Of a stretch of DNA of 64,000 bases, positions 53,648 to 63,142 are shown one piece after another (the stretch's first letter is position 1; each line of letters starts with the position of its first letter). The position numbers were made by a program, and so were the translations under genes. A model generated the notes under the pieces. It saw nothing but the letters and a program-made list of their open reading frames with translations, made no database searches and was not told the origin of the DNA. The stretch covers positions 62,001-126,000 of the forward strand of contig NZ_VSJK01000007.1 in assembly GCF_008085915.1 (NCBI RefSeq), written 5' to 3'. Origin of the DNA: Oceaniovalibus sp. ACAM 378. Its GTDB lineage: Bacteria; Pseudomonadota; Alphaproteobacteria; Rhodobacterales; Rhodobacteraceae.

Positions 53648-54144
53648 CCCTGCGACTGATCCTCACTCGCCATGCGAAATCCGACTGGGACGATCCGTTG
53701 CTTGACGATCACGACCGCCCGCTCAATCTGCGCGGATTGGCCGATGCGCCACGATTGGGTGTCTGGCTGGCGGAACAGGGCTTGATTCCGGGACAGGCGC
53801 TGGTGTCCACCGCGCGCAGGGCCACTGAGACCTGGGCCGGTATGTCCCCTGCCCTGCCCGGCTGCTCGGCCAGCTTTCACGCGGCACTTTATCACGCCGA
53901 ACCCAGCACGATACTGGAGCAACTGGCCAAGGCTGAAACGGAAACTGTGCTGATCGTTGCGCATAACCCCGGGATCGCGGTTCTGGCCGAAGCAATGTTG
54001 AGCCAAGCGCCGGATCACCATCGCTTCGCAGTCTTTCCCACGGGGGCGACCCTGATCGCCGAATTCGATACTGACAGTTGGCGCACCCTGCGCCCCGGCA
54101 CCGGACGCGCAGTTGGTTTCACCGTGCCCCGCGATCTGAGATGA
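53644..54144 (+). CDS. SixA-like histidine phosphatase
   Basis: A 166-residue phosphohistidine phosphatase of the histidine-acid-phosphatase superfamily. It starts with the catalytic RHAKSDWDD (His10, Arg9) and has the second histidine in LIVAHNPG (His107). In E. coli SixA dephosphorylates phosphohistidine on ArcB or PtsN-linked HPr; which protein is the target here is unknown. It overlaps the upstream Fe-S gene by ATGA, at the end of the argB operon. Length matches SixA (about 160). Confidence 0.9.
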   Translation: MTLRLILTRHAKSDWDDPLLDDHDRPLNLRGLADAPRLGVWLAEQGLIPGQALVSTARRATETWAGMSPALPGCSASFHAALYHAEPSTILEQLAKAETETVLIVAHNPGIAVLAEAMLSQAPDHHRFAVFPTGATLIAEFDTDSWRTLRPGTGRAVGFTVPRDLR

Positions 54145-54228
54145 TGACGGCGCCACAGCAGCCAGCACCGCATTTTTGCTTTTAAATCACGCTGCCGGGG
54201 GTCAAAGATGCATTTGCCGATCTCGCCC

Positions 54229-55020
54229 TCAGTGTCCGAGGATCTGACTGAGGAACAGTTTGGTGCGCTCTGATTTCGGGTTCGTAAAGAACTCTTTCGG
54301 TTCGTTCTGTTCCACAATCTGCCCCTGATCCATAAAGATCACCCGGTTTGCCACTGCCTGCGCGAAACCCATCTCATGTGTCACGCAGAGCATCGTCATG
54401 CCTTCTTCGGCAAGCTCGATCATGGTGTCCAGAACCTCTTTGATCATCTCGGGATCGAGCGCCGATGTCGGCTCGTCAAACAGCATGATCCGGGGCCGCA
54501 TGCACAGGCTGCGCGCGATCGCCACCCTCTGCTGTTGCCCACCCGACAACTGGCCGGGATATTTGTCGGCCTGTTCCGGGATCTTGACCTTTTCGAGGAA
54601 GTGCATCGCCATTTCCTCGGCCTCTCGCTTGGGGGTCTTGCGGACCCAGATCGGCGCGAGGGTGCAGTTTTCAAGGATGGTCAAATGCGGGAACAGGTTG
54701 AAATGCTGGAACACCATCCCGACCTCGGAGCGGATCCGGTCGATGTTTGTCAGGTCAGAGGACAGCACCGTGCCATCCACCGTAATCTTGCCCGTCTGAT
54801 GTTCTTCAAGCGCATTTATACAACGGATCAACGTCGACTTTCCCGAACCCGAAGGCCCGCAGACGACGATTCGTTCGCCGTTGTACACCGTCAGATCAAT
54901 GTCGCGCAGGACGTGAAAGGTGCCAAACCACTTGTTCATGCCTTCAATGGAAATCGCGACTTCTTCGCTGATCTTCATCTGCGCAGCGGTGGCATCTTTT
55001 GCGAGGGTCGTGTCGGCCAT
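54229..55020 (-). CDS. aapP: General L-amino-acid ABC importer ATPase AapP/BztD
   Basis: A 263-residue ATPase of a polar-amino-acid transporter (PAAT family). Walker A is [19 protein letters not shown], the signature [15 protein letters not shown], Walker [16 protein letters not shown] and the switch region [15 protein letters not shown]. It is the last gene of the aapJQMP (bztABCD) operon. In Rhodobacter capsulatus Bzt imports Glu, Gln, Asp and Asn, while Rhizobium Aap is broader; the specificity here is inferred from gene similarity. Confidence 0.94.
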   Translation of the reverse strand: MADTTLAKDATAAQMKISEEVAISIEGMNKWFGTFHVLRDIDLTVYNGERIVVCGPSGSGKSTLIRCINALEEHQTGKITVDGTVLSSDLTNIDRIRSEVGMVFQHFNLFPHLTILENCTLAPIWVRKTPKREAEEMAMHFLEKVKIPEQADKYPGQLSGGQQQRVAIARSLCMRPRIMLFDEPTSALDPEMIKEVLDTMIELAEEGMTMLCVTHEMGFAQAVANRVIFMDQGQIVEQNEPKEFFTNPKSERTKLFLSQILGH

Positions 55021-55035
55021 GTCTGTGACCCTTTC

Positions 55036-56334
55036 CTATCGGTGATCTGTGCGCAGCTGACGTTCCAGCCACTGTGAATATTGCGAAATGCCATAGCAGA
55101 CGACGAAGAACAGCAGGCCGGCAAAACCGAACAGCTCCCAATAGACACCGTTCCAGTCGGAACTGGACAGGATCGGGCCGCGCACCATGCCGACCAGATC
55201 GAACATGGAGATGATCGACACCAGCGTCGTATCCTTGAACAGCCCCACGGCCACGTTGACGATACCGGGGATCGATATCTTCAGCGCCTGAGGCAGGATG
55301 ATCAGCCGCATCGCCTGAGGATAATCCAGCCCCAGCGCATTCGCCGCCTCGTATTGCCCTTTGGGCAGTGCGGCCAGACCGCCGCGGATCACCTCGGCGA
55401 TATAGGCGCTGGCGAACATGGTAATCATGATGATCACCCGCACGATCAGGTCGAAATTGGTGCCCGGCGGCAGGAAATAGGCCAGAACCACGTTGGCCAC
55501 GAACAGCAATGTGATCAGCGGCACACCGCGAATGAATTCGATGAACACGACGCAGATGCCCTTGACCACCGGCATCTCGCTTTGACGTCCCAGCGCCAGA
55601 AGGATGCCAAGCGGCAGCGACAGTGACACACAGACTGTGCCCAGTATCAGGTTCAACATGAACCCGCCGATATCGCGGCTGGCCACCTCGCGCAGGGCCA
55701 GAAATTCAGGGAGCGCGGCCGTGATGAAACCGCCGATGAACCATGTGGCAACGGCCGCTGCAATGCCGCCAAACAGGCCCACAGCAAAAGAGCGATACAC
55801 CTGCCGGGCATAAACGAAATATCCCACGGCAAAGCCGAGCAGAGCGATCACCGGGATCAGGATGGTGCCGCCCCAGATCAGATAATAGGCGAGAAAGGGA
55901 TAGAGCGCCGAAAAATACAACATCCGCGCCGGGAACACCTTGGAAAACAACACCGGAGCAATGGCAACCAGCAGCAGGATAAAGGCGACTGCGGGCCGCC
56001 AATAGATCTCGGACGGATATTTGAAACCAAAGATCATCTGTGGCCAACGCTCGGCGATGACGGCAAAACAGCCCCCCGTCGCACCCTGCAATTTTTCGCG
56101 GCATTCACGGATATCGGCGGCATCCCAGACACCGTTGACCAGCCAGGGTCCGACCGCAGCCAGAAACAGATACAGACAATACAGCGATGTGATGGTCAGG
56201 ATCGTGTTGAACCAGCCCGAGAACAGATTTGACCGTATCCATCTCACCACCCCGGCTTCGCTTTCGGGGGGTGGTGCTTCGGGCAGCATCGTGTCGCGCA
56301 TGAAGGCGACGGATTGGGCGTGCGTATCGCTCAT
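55036..56334 (-). CDS. aapM: General L-amino-acid ABC importer permease AapM/BztC
   Basis: A 432-residue permease much longer than usual polar-amino-acid permeases (about 220), with extra N-terminal helices (about residues 38-200) typical of AapM/BztC. The EAA loop region reads AALPKGQYEAANALGLDYPQ, and MRLIILPQALKISIPGI follows, the canonical binding site for the ATPase. The stop is 15 bases before aapP. Together with AapQ it forms the membrane pore. Confidence 0.94.
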   Translation of the reverse strand: MSDTHAQSVAFMRDTMLPEAPPPESEAGVVRWIRSNLFSGWFNTILTITSLYCLYLFLAAVGPWLVNGVWDAADIRECREKLQGATGGCFAVIAERWPQMIFGFKYPSEIYWRPAVAFILLLVAIAPVLFSKVFPARMLYFSALYPFLAYYLIWGGTILIPVIALLGFAVGYFVYARQVYRSFAVGLFGGIAAAVATWFIGGFITAALPEFLALREVASRDIGGFMLNLILGTVCVSLSLPLGILLALGRQSEMPVVKGICVVFIEFIRGVPLITLLFVANVVLAYFLPPGTNFDLIVRVIIMITMFASAYIAEVIRGGLAALPKGQYEAANALGLDYPQAMRLIILPQALKISIPGIVNVAVGLFKDTTLVSIISMFDLVGMVRGPILSSSDWNGVYWELFGFAGLLFFVVCYGISQYSQWLERQLRTDHR

Positions 56335-56335
56335 A

Positions 56336-57550
56336 TCACCGCTCCCTCAGCTTGATTGCGTTGTTGTACAGGTTCATCACAGTGGATATCGACAGGCTGA
56401 TCACCAGATAGAAGGCCATCAGAAGCAACACACACTCGATCGCGCGCCCCGTCTGGTTCAAGGTGATGCCGCCCAGCGTTCCGGTGATGTCCATATATCC
56501 GACAGCAATGGCGAGGGACGAGTTCTTGGTGATGTTCAGGTATTGCGACACTAGCGGCGGGATGATGACGCGCAGCGCCTGGGGAAGAACGACAAGGTTC
56601 ATGATCCGCCGGGGTCGCAGCCCCAGAGACGCCGCCGCCTCGGACTGTCCGACCGATACGGCCTGAATGCCGGCGCGCACGTTTTCGGCGATAAAGGCGC
56701 CGGTATAGACGGAAAGCGCCAGCCAAAGTGCAATCAACGATCCGCGAATCTGCAATCCGCCCTGAAAGTTGAACCCTTTGAGCGCCGGGTAATCCAGCGT
56801 GATCGGCATGCCCAAGACGAAGAATGCAATCAGCGCCGGGATAAAGAACAGCGCCACAGAGGGCCAGAATGTGGCGATCATCCGGCCTTCGTCGAACAGC
56901 TTTTTCGTCGCCCATTTGCGAAACAGCCAGATTCCAATCAGCGAGGCGACAAATACGCCAGCGACCAACCAGCCCCCCGGCCCCATGATCGGCAACGGAG
57001 TATAAATGCCGCGATTGGTGAATGCGAAGGCACGAAACAGCATGGAGGACGTGGCATCGTCTCCCCGGAACGCATTCGGCGCAGGCAGGCTCATCGTGAG
57101 GATCGAAAAGATGATCAGGATCCAGATCAGCACGGGGATGTTGCGGAATGCCTCGACATAGATCGCCATCAGCCGTGCGACGATCCAGTTGTTGGACAGC
57201 CGCAGCACACCGGCGGCCACCCCAAGGAAGGTTGCCGTGACACAGGCCAGAACCGCCACGATCAGCGTATTGAGGATTCCGACGATCGCGGCACGCAGGT
57301 GGGTGCTTTGGCTGTCATATGCGATCGGGCGCTGGTTGATGTCATAGCCCGAGGCGCTGTTGAGAAAACTGTACGAGATATTCAATCCCGCCGCTTCGAG
57401 GTTGTTCATCAGGTTGCGTGCCAGAAACGCCACTGCAGCGATCAGGCACAGCAGCGCGATGAACTGAAAGGTATAGGAGCGATAGCGCGTATCGCTCAGC
57501 AGCATCGAAATCCGAAAGGATTCCGATGGCGGATCGGTAAGTGCTGACAT
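56336..57550 (-). CDS. aapQ: General L-amino-acid ABC importer permease AapQ/BztB
   Basis: A 404-residue permease with about eight to nine helices. The N-terminal part carries RSYTFQFIALLCLIAAVAFL and SFLNSASGYDINQRPIAYDS, both AapQ hallmarks. The EAA loop is QAVSVGQSEAAASLGLRPRR followed by MNLVVLPQALRVIIPPLVSQ. ATG 57550 is preferred because the upstream in-frame ATG (57634) lies within the hairpin that follows aapJ. It is the second gene of the operon; the aapM start follows after two bases. Confidence 0.94.
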   Translation of the reverse strand: MSALTDPPSESFRISMLLSDTRYRSYTFQFIALLCLIAAVAFLARNLMNNLEAAGLNISYSFLNSASGYDINQRPIAYDSQSTHLRAAIVGILNTLIVAVLACVTATFLGVAAGVLRLSNNWIVARLMAIYVEAFRNIPVLIWILIIFSILTMSLPAPNAFRGDDATSSMLFRAFAFTNRGIYTPLPIMGPGGWLVAGVFVASLIGIWLFRKWATKKLFDEGRMIATFWPSVALFFIPALIAFFVLGMPITLDYPALKGFNFQGGLQIRGSLIALWLALSVYTGAFIAENVRAGIQAVSVGQSEAAASLGLRPRRIMNLVVLPQALRVIIPPLVSQYLNITKNSSLAIAVGYMDITGTLGGITLNQTGRAIECVLLLMAFYLVISLSISTVMNLYNNAIKLRER

Positions 57551-57637
57551 TGTGCCATCCCTGTGGCTGTCCGGTTTCCGTTTTTCGGCGCTTTGCGCGC
57601 TCTGGCGGTCCGAAGCTGTTCGTTTGCATTTCATGTG

Positions 57638-57668
57638 AAAAGGGCGCGGAACCAGTCCGCGCCCTTTT
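57638..57668 (-). terminator. Strong hairpin between aapJ and aapQ
   Basis: A perfect 13-bp stem (AAAAGGGCGCGGA / TCCGCGCCCTTTT) with a 5-nt loop lies 9 bases after the aapJ stop and about 90 bases before aapQ, on the transcribed minus strand. It probably lets extra binding-protein mRNA accumulate by partial termination or 3'-end protection. Confidence 0.78.
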
Positions 57669-57677
57669 CTGCATTAC

Positions 57678-58697
57678 TTAACGGAACGGCGGCGAATAGA
57701 GCAGGCCGCCATTGGTCCACTGGGCGTTCAGACCGCGCGCCAGACCGATTGGCGTGTTCACACCAAGGTTCCGCTCAAAGATCTCGCCATAGTTGCCCGA
57801 AGCCGCGATCGCACGCTTGGCCCAATCCTTGTCCAGACCCATCATCGCGCCCAATTCGCCCTCGGTGCCCAACAGACGGTTGACCTCGGGGTTGGTGCCC
57901 GATGACGCTGCCTTGTCTTCAACGTTGGCCTGGGTCACGCCGTATTCTTCGGCGGCGATCAGCGCGTTCAGCGACCAGCGGACGATATCAGCCCAGTCGT
58001 TATCACCATGACGCACCAGCGGGCCAAGCGGCTCCTTTGAGATGATCTCGGGCAGAACCACGTGATCGGCAGGTGTCGGGAAACCCGCACGGGTTGCGGC
58101 CAGACCCGAAGCGTCGGTGGTGTAGGTGTCGCAGGCACCCGCCAGATACTGCTGGGCCGCTTCGTCGTCGGTTTCGACGGGAACCGGCTCATAGCTGATG
58201 TTGTTGGCACGGAAGAAGTCGGCCAGGTTCAGCTCGGTCGTCGTGCCGGTCTGGATGCAGACGGTCGCGCCATCCAGATCCTTGGCGGACGTCACGCCAA
58301 GCGCCTTGGGAACGATGAAGCCTTGACCGTCATAATAGTTGATACCGACGAAATCGAATTTCAGATCGGTATCACGGCTCAGCGTCCAGGTGGTGACACG
58401 GGCCATCATGTCGATCTCGCCCGAGGCCAGTGAGGTGAAACGGGTCTTGGCGGTAAGTGGCACGAATTCCACAGCGTCGGCATCGCTCAGGACGGCCGCA
58501 GCCACAGCACGGCAAACCGCCGCATCGAGCCCTTCCCAGCGGCCGCTGGCATCGGGTTCGGAGAACCCGGTCAAACCGGTGGTCACGCCACAGTTCAGCT
58601 TGCCGCGTGCCTTTACGTCATCCAACGTGGCGGCGGCAGCAGCACCGGCCAGCAGGCCGGAGATGGTCAGCGCGCCGAGAAATACTGTTTTCTTCAT
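57678..58697 (-). CDS. aapJ: General L-amino-acid-binding protein AapJ/BztA
   Basis: A 339-residue periplasmic binding protein. The signal peptide is cleaved after GAAAAA at about residue 23. The mature protein begins TLDDVKARGKLNCGVTTGLTG and shows DAAVCRAVAAAVL, MMARVTTWTLSRDTD, then DGQGFIVPKALGV and TVCIQTGTTTELNLADFF. This is the AapJ/BztA profile. A strong hairpin follows. ATG 58697 is the first gene of the operon. Amino acid specificity is inferred. Confidence 0.95.
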   Translation of the reverse strand: MKKTVFLGALTISGLLAGAAAAATLDDVKARGKLNCGVTTGLTGFSEPDASGRWEGLDAAVCRAVAAAVLSDADAVEFVPLTAKTRFTSLASGEIDMMARVTTWTLSRDTDLKFDFVGINYYDGQGFIVPKALGVTSAKDLDGATVCIQTGTTTELNLADFFRANNISYEPVPVETDDEAAQQYLAGACDTYTTDASGLAATRAGFPTPADHVVLPEIISKEPLGPLVRHGDNDWADIVRWSLNALIAAEEYGVTQANVEDKAASSGTNPEVNRLLGTEGELGAMMGLDKDWAKRAIAASGNYGEIFERNLGVNTPIGLARGLNAQWTNGGLLYSPPFR

Positions 58698-58885
58698 TTT
58701 TACCTCTGTTTATTAGAATCGCTTCTTATGCAGAAACGCCCTCCCCGGCCCTCCCCGGACCGAACGATTACATAGAGGCGAAGCCCCCTGCCAATTCAAT
58801 GTGGCGTGTTCAATCGCGAATCGTCAAGTCTAGCCTAACAAAAAGCGATGAAGTTTCGGGCGCCTGACCCAAGGTAAAACCGGTT

Positions 58886-59620
58886 TTACCGCGCGTCTGG
58901 AACGCTGTTCTGCACCTGAGAGAGGTGGAAAAATCGTCCGGCGTGCAGGAATGCGGCACGTTTCGCAGCGGCCATTTCGGCGGCCTGTTCGTCGGCCCCC
59001 CAAAGCTCGGCCTGCCAGGATTCGTCGATACGGGACAGATCCCATGCTGGTTCAGCCCCGGCATGCCTCCGCGCAACTGCCAATGCCAGAACGAAAGATC
59101 CGGACAGCGCGACCAGATCGTGAAACCCGGTCAACTCGAAATCCGACATCGGGTTCATGGCCGTGGTCAATGCCCGGATCGCCCCGGGAGGCTGATCCAC
59201 CGGCATGACCCCCACCGTCACCAAAAGCCGCGCATCAAGCGATGTGGTGGCCCATTCCAGCAACGGATCCCACGCCGCAGCCTGCCGCGCAATCAGTTCC
59301 GCAGGGCCAGTTGCACGATAGCACAGCAAGTCGGTTTCCGCGTATCCAGCGATTTCACCCTGAACCACGGCGCGGTGCGGTGCTACCTTTTCGAGAGCAG
59401 AATTGGCGCTGCGGGTCGCGGGCATCGTTGACGGGTCGATCACCTGAGCCTGAGCGCGCCATTCATCGGCGATAACCTCGGCCAGGGCCTGGGTCGGGAC
59501 CAGCAGTTCGCGCTTGCCGGGAGTACGGACCGGACGGCCATCCAACCGGATACCGAACCCATCCGCAGTCGCCTCAAGGCTCACGTCGCTCCAGAACCGC
59601 TTCGCCGTCCATTCGGCCAT
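58886..59620 (-). CDS. ATP12-family F1-ATPase assembly chaperone
   Basis: A 244-residue ATP12 family protein. The conserved parts are RLDGRPVRTPGKRELLVPT (about residues 26-44), IADEWRAQ, PATRSANSALEKV and TDLLCYRATGPAEL, followed by QAAAWDPLLEWA, all diagnostic. In mitochondria Atp12 chaperones the alpha subunit of F1, and in alphaproteobacteria a comparable role in ATP synthase assembly is likely. It overlaps the pseudouridine synthase by one base at 59620. Confidence 0.9.
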   Translation of the reverse strand: MAEWTAKRFWSDVSLEATADGFGIRLDGRPVRTPGKRELLVPTQALAEVIADEWRAQAQVIDPSTMPATRSANSALEKVAPHRAVVQGEIAGYAETDLLCYRATGPAELIARQAAAWDPLLEWATTSLDARLLVTVGVMPVDQPPGAIRALTTAMNPMSDFELTGFHDLVALSGSFVLALAVARRHAGAEPAWDLSRIDESWQAELWGADEQAAEMAAAKRAAFLHAGRFFHLSQVQNSVPDAR

Positions 59621-60660
59621 TACTGTACCTCGTTGAAGGGATCGTCAGGCACGTCGGACGCCCGCCACTCCAACTGTTCCCAGGTCCGCGCCATGTGCTC
59701 GGGCAGAGGTGCGGTCAGCGTCAGCATCGCCTTGCTCACCGGATGTTCGATGGTGATCGAGCGGGCGTGCAGGTGCAGCTTGCGGGAAATGTCACCGCCC
59801 AGTTGCGAGCCCCAGCCATCGCCCATGTTCTCTTGACCCGACCCGCCATATTTACCGTCACCGATGATCGGGTTTCCCATCTCGGCCATATGCGCACGCA
59901 ACTGGTGGGTGCGCCCGGTCAGCGGCACAAGCGCGACCCAAGCGGTGCGCCCGCCCAAAGCCGACAGCACGGCATAATCTGTGGTGGCGCGTTTGGCGCC
60001 CTCGGTCTTGTCCACTTCGGCGGGGTGGATGCAGACCATCCGCTCGCCCTCGCCCTTGGCGCCATGGCCGGATTGCTTCATCAGTCCGTATTTTATGGTG
60101 CCCATGCGCGGGCTTGGCACACCGGCCACCGCCGCCCAGTAGATCTTGCGTGTTGCACGATGGCGCATCGCATCGGTCAGCCCCTTGGCCGCCATCCGGG
60201 TGCGCGCCAACAGCAGAACGCCCGAGGTGTCCTTGTCCAGCCGGTGAACCAGCCGTGGCTTGTCTTCGTGATCGCCCTGCAACGCTTCGACAAGTCCGTC
60301 AACATGCCGGGTCTGGCCACTGCCGCCCTGCGTGGCGAGACCTGCGGGTTTGTTCAGAACGATGATGTGATCGTCCTGATAGATCACCGCGGCGCGCATC
60401 ATCTCGGCGTCAGCCTTGCTGATCGCGGTGCGGTTCACCGCGGGTCCGCGTTCGTTCGGCAGGGGCGGAACGCGCACAGCCTGCCCCACCGCCACGCGCG
60501 AATTGCCTTTGACCCTGCCACCGTCAACGCGGATCTCGCCCTTGCGGCACATCTTTTCGATCTGCACCTGACTGATCTGTGGGAACCGATGGCGGAACCA
60601 ACGATCCAGCCGTTGATCGCCCTCATCCGGACCGATGGTCAATGTCTGTACGCCGCTCAT
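59620..60660 (-). CDS. RluC-like 23S rRNA pseudouridine synthase
   Basis: A 346-residue RluA-family synthase. It has an N-terminal S4 RNA-binding domain (RLDRWFRHRFPQISQVQIEK at about 18-37) and the catalytic motif HRLDKDTSGVLLLARTR with Asp142. KIYWAAVAGVP and LVPLTGRTHQLRAHMAEMG are later family blocks. RluC modifies U955, U2504 and U2580 of 23S rRNA in E. coli; assignment of sites here is by analogy. Stop/start overlaps on both sides place it in a crcB-rluC-atp12 transcription unit. Confidence 0.93.
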   Translation of the reverse strand: MSGVQTLTIGPDEGDQRLDRWFRHRFPQISQVQIEKMCRKGEIRVDGGRVKGNSRVAVGQAVRVPPLPNERGPAVNRTAISKADAEMMRAAVIYQDDHIIVLNKPAGLATQGGSGQTRHVDGLVEALQGDHEDKPRLVHRLDKDTSGVLLLARTRMAAKGLTDAMRHRATRKIYWAAVAGVPSPRMGTIKYGLMKQSGHGAKGEGERMVCIHPAEVDKTEGAKRATTDYAVLSALGGRTAWVALVPLTGRTHQLRAHMAEMGNPIIGDGKYGGSGQENMGDGWGSQLGGDISRKLHLHARSITIEHPVSKAMLTLTAPLPEHMARTWEQLEWRASDVPDDPFNEVQ

Positions 60661-61034
60661 GCCAAAATCTCCCGTGCCGTCATCATGCCCAGCATTATCG
60701 CCCCCAAGGCTCCGCCCACCGACAGGATCATGTACAGCGCCGCACTTCCTGCCTGGCCACGTTCAATCATCGTGATGGTTTCCAATGAAAACGCCGAAAA
60801 TGTCGTATAACCGCCCAGGACCCCGGTGACCACAAAGGGCGCCAGATGGGTCATCGACCGGTTCGCCGCCCAGACCACGAAAGCCCCCATCACGAAAGAT
60901 CCCAGAATATTGGCCACCATCACCCCAAGGGGAAACCCCGGGCCGGTAATGCGCAGCACAGCCACGCCAGTCAGAAACCGGGCGGACGCGCCGATGGCCC
61001 CGCCAAGGGCAACCTGAACAAGCGTTGAAAACAT
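60657..61034 (-). CDS. crcB: Fluoride channel CrcB/Fluc
   Basis: A 125-residue membrane protein with four helices that forms a dimeric fluoride-exporting channel. The motif GGYTTFSAFSLET (about residues 74-86) contains the phenylalanine and threonine residues lining the fluoride pore. VANILGSFVMGAF is another conserved part. Start at ATG 61034 is chosen by comparison with the family; the frame is open to 61097. No fluoride riboswitch is evident in the 31 bases before it. It overlaps the RluC-like gene by four bases. Confidence 0.93.
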   Translation of the reverse strand: MFSTLVQVALGGAIGASARFLTGVAVLRITGPGFPLGVMVANILGSFVMGAFVVWAANRSMTHLAPFVVTGVLGGYTTFSAFSLETITMIERGQAGSAALYMILSVGGALGAIMLGMMTAREILA

Positions 61035-61065
61035 GCCTGCTCCTTCCTCTGCGCGGGCCGGGATG

Positions 61066-62379
61066 TCAACCGTTACGCTTTGTCCGCAACCCGGCAAACC
61101 AGTCGAGCCGCTTCTTCAGATCACGCTCGAACCCACGTTCGACCGGACGATAATAATCCCCCCGCGCCATCCCGTCAGGAAAATAATTCTGGCCGGAAAA
61201 CCCGTCTTCGGAATCGTGGTCATAGGCATATCCGGTGCCGTATCCCTGATCTTTCATCAGCGATGTCGGCGCGTTCAGAATGTGTTTCGGGGGCGGTTCG
61301 CTGCCGGTCTTGCGCGCCGCCGCCATCGCCGCCTTGAATGCGGCATAGCCGGCGTTGGATTTCGGAGCCAGCGCAAGATAGGTCACCGCCTGCCCCAGCG
61401 CCAACTCGCCCTCGGGACTGCCCAGCCGCTCATAGGCCTCCCAGGCATGCATGCAGATGGTCTGCGCCTGCGGATCGGCCAGACCGATATCCTCGATCGC
61501 CATGCGCAGAATTCGCCGGGCCAGATATCGCGGATCCTCGCCCCCGGTCAGCATCCGTGCAAGCCAATACAGCGCCGCGTCGGGGTCGGAACCGCGCACC
61601 GATTTGTGCAGCGCCGAGATCAGGTTGTAATGTTCATCGCCTGACTTGTCGTATTTCGCCGCCCGTTTCATCAATCGGGTGGTCAGCGCGTCGGTGTCCA
61701 GTGGCCCGGTCGCCTTCCACGCGGCGATCTGCTCGATCAGGTTCAAAAGTGCGCGCCCGTCGCCATCGGCCATATTGATCAGAGCCGCACGCGCACCCGA
61801 GGTCAGCGGCAACGCCCGGCCCAGTTCGGACTCGGCCCGCTGCACCAACAACTCCAGATCAACGTCGTTCAGCCGGGTCAGTACCAGAACTTGGGCGCGG
61901 GACAACAGCGCGGAATTCAATTCAAATGATGGATTCTCTGTTGTGGCCCCGACCAGCAGAATCGTGCCATCCTCCATATGCGGCAAAAAGCCGTCCTGCT
62001 GTGCCTTGTTGAAACGGTGGATTTCGTCGACGAACAGCAGCGTCCCCTTGCCGTTCGTGCGTCGCAACTTCGCCGCTTCGAACACCTTGCGCAACTCCGG
62101 AATGCCGGTAAAAATCGCGCTGATCTGCACGAAATGCAGATCGGTTTCGTCAGCCAGAAGGCGCGCGATGGTGGTCTTGCCCACGCCGGGCGGCCCCCAG
62201 AACACCAGTGACGACAGGGAGCCGGACGACAGCATCACGCCCAGTGGCGCCTCGGGGCCCAGCACCTGTTGCTGTCCGATCACATCGGACAGGGCGCGCG
62301 GGCGCAACCGGTCGGCCAGCGGGCGCGGCGCGGTATCAGCCCGGGAGGGCGGCGTGTCAGATTCAAAAAGATCGGCCAT
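61066..62379 (-). CDS. rarA: Replication-associated recombination protein A (RarA/MgsA)
   Basis: A 437-residue AAA+ ATPase that acts on stalled forks and with SSB. Walker A is GPPGVGKTTIARLLA (about 59-73), Walker B LLFVDEIHRF, and sensor 1 LVGATTENPSFELN. The C-terminal domain has EDIGLADPQA and AITYLALAPKSN-like sequence with AVTYLALAPKSNAGYAA. It is preceded by the luxRI unit, from which it is separated by an intrinsic terminator. It starts at ATG 62379. Confidence 0.96.
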   Translation of the reverse strand: MADLFESDTPPSRADTAPRPLADRLRPRALSDVIGQQQVLGPEAPLGVMLSSGSLSSLVFWGPPGVGKTTIARLLADETDLHFVQISAIFTGIPELRKVFEAAKLRRTNGKGTLLFVDEIHRFNKAQQDGFLPHMEDGTILLVGATTENPSFELNSALLSRAQVLVLTRLNDVDLELLVQRAESELGRALPLTSGARAALINMADGDGRALLNLIEQIAAWKATGPLDTDALTTRLMKRAAKYDKSGDEHYNLISALHKSVRGSDPDAALYWLARMLTGGEDPRYLARRILRMAIEDIGLADPQAQTICMHAWEAYERLGSPEGELALGQAVTYLALAPKSNAGYAAFKAAMAAARKTGSEPPPKHILNAPTSLMKDQGYGTGYAYDHDSEDGFSGQNYFPDGMARGDYYRPVERGFERDLKKRLDWFAGLRTKRNG

Positions 62380-62437
62380 GATGGTATCCTAACGGCAAGG
62401 CACAGCCCCGGAAAGGCCGGGAACGCCATAAAAAGAA

Positions 62438-62465
62438 CGGCGCAACCCCACGTAGGGCTGCGCCG
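62438..62465 (-). terminator. Intrinsic terminator after luxI
   Basis: On the minus strand an 11-bp stem (one mismatch; arms 62438-62448 and 62455-62465) is followed by TTCTTTTT. It lies 65 bases after the luxI stop and ends the luxRI transcript before rarA. Confidence 0.82.
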
Positions 62466-62530
62466 ATCTTACTCATAACACCCGGTTCAATCGGCAGTTG
62501 CCCGGATGTCCGAACAGCCATTGCGATGGA

Positions 62531-63121
62531 TCAGTGCAGTTGTTCTGCAAAGTTCATCGAAACGACCTGATTGTTGACCCCTTCGATTTCCATCACCGGA
62601 CCCATCGCGGTCATGTCGACCCCAACACGTCCGGCCCAACGCGGCCAATTCGCATTCAGCAACGTCAGGCAGCTTGTCGCGCCCAAGCCACGCGCCGCCT
62701 TGGCCAATTCGAAAACCAGCCGCGCATGAACCCCGCGCCGCCGGTTCGCCGGTACCCGATGCGAGACAAACAGGCGCGAGCTTTCCCAGATATGCGGCGC
62801 TACCGGCGCTTCTTCGTACAGCAGATGCGCCGGGATCGTCTCAAGCAGGCCGCGCTGTGCATCACGTATCATGTAGGTATAGATACCGCATTTCGCGGTG
62901 GTCGGGGTCAGACGGTTGCCCGCCATCACCTGACCCAGCTCGTCATGGACAACGACCCAACGGCTGGCAGGCGTATCGTATTGGTCATATTCCATGCCCA
63001 TCGCCTGTGGCAGATCCCACTTGTTGTGCTCGATGAACAGTTCGCGACGGGCGCGGAACATATTGGCGAAAAGCTCACCGTGGTTATGGATATTGGCGAA
63101 GGAAAGAGTGGTGGTCTGCAT
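62531..63121 (-). CDS. luxI: LuxI-type acyl-homoserine-lactone synthase
   Basis: A 196-residue enzyme that makes acyl-homoserine lactones from SAM and acyl-ACP or acyl-CoA. The conserved LuxI residues are present: Arg25 and Phe29 in RRELF, Trp35, Asp46 and Asp49 in YDQYD, Arg70 in GNRLTP, and Glu113/Arg116 in WESSRLFV. Start at ATG 63121 is supported by GGAGGC; an in-frame ATG at 63166 would include the palindrome region. It follows luxR on the same strand with a 77-base gap that contains a palindrome, and is bounded by a terminator downstream. The acyl chain cannot be read from sequence. Confidence 0.93.
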   Translation of the reverse strand: MQTTTLSFANIHNHGELFANMFRARRELFIEHNKWDLPQAMGMEYDQYDTPASRWVVVHDELGQVMAGNRLTPTTAKCGIYTYMIRDAQRGLLETIPAHLLYEEAPVAPHIWESSRLFVSHRVPANRRRGVHARLVFELAKAARGLGATSCLTLLNANWPRWAGRVGVDMTAMGPVMEIEGVNNQVVSMNFAEQLH

Positions 63122-63142
63122 TTGAAGCCTCCAAAACAGAAT

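Noticed and set aside
61035-61065. Fluoride riboswitch before crcB
   Set aside because: Only 31 bases separate rarA from crcB, and no riboswitch-like structure fits.
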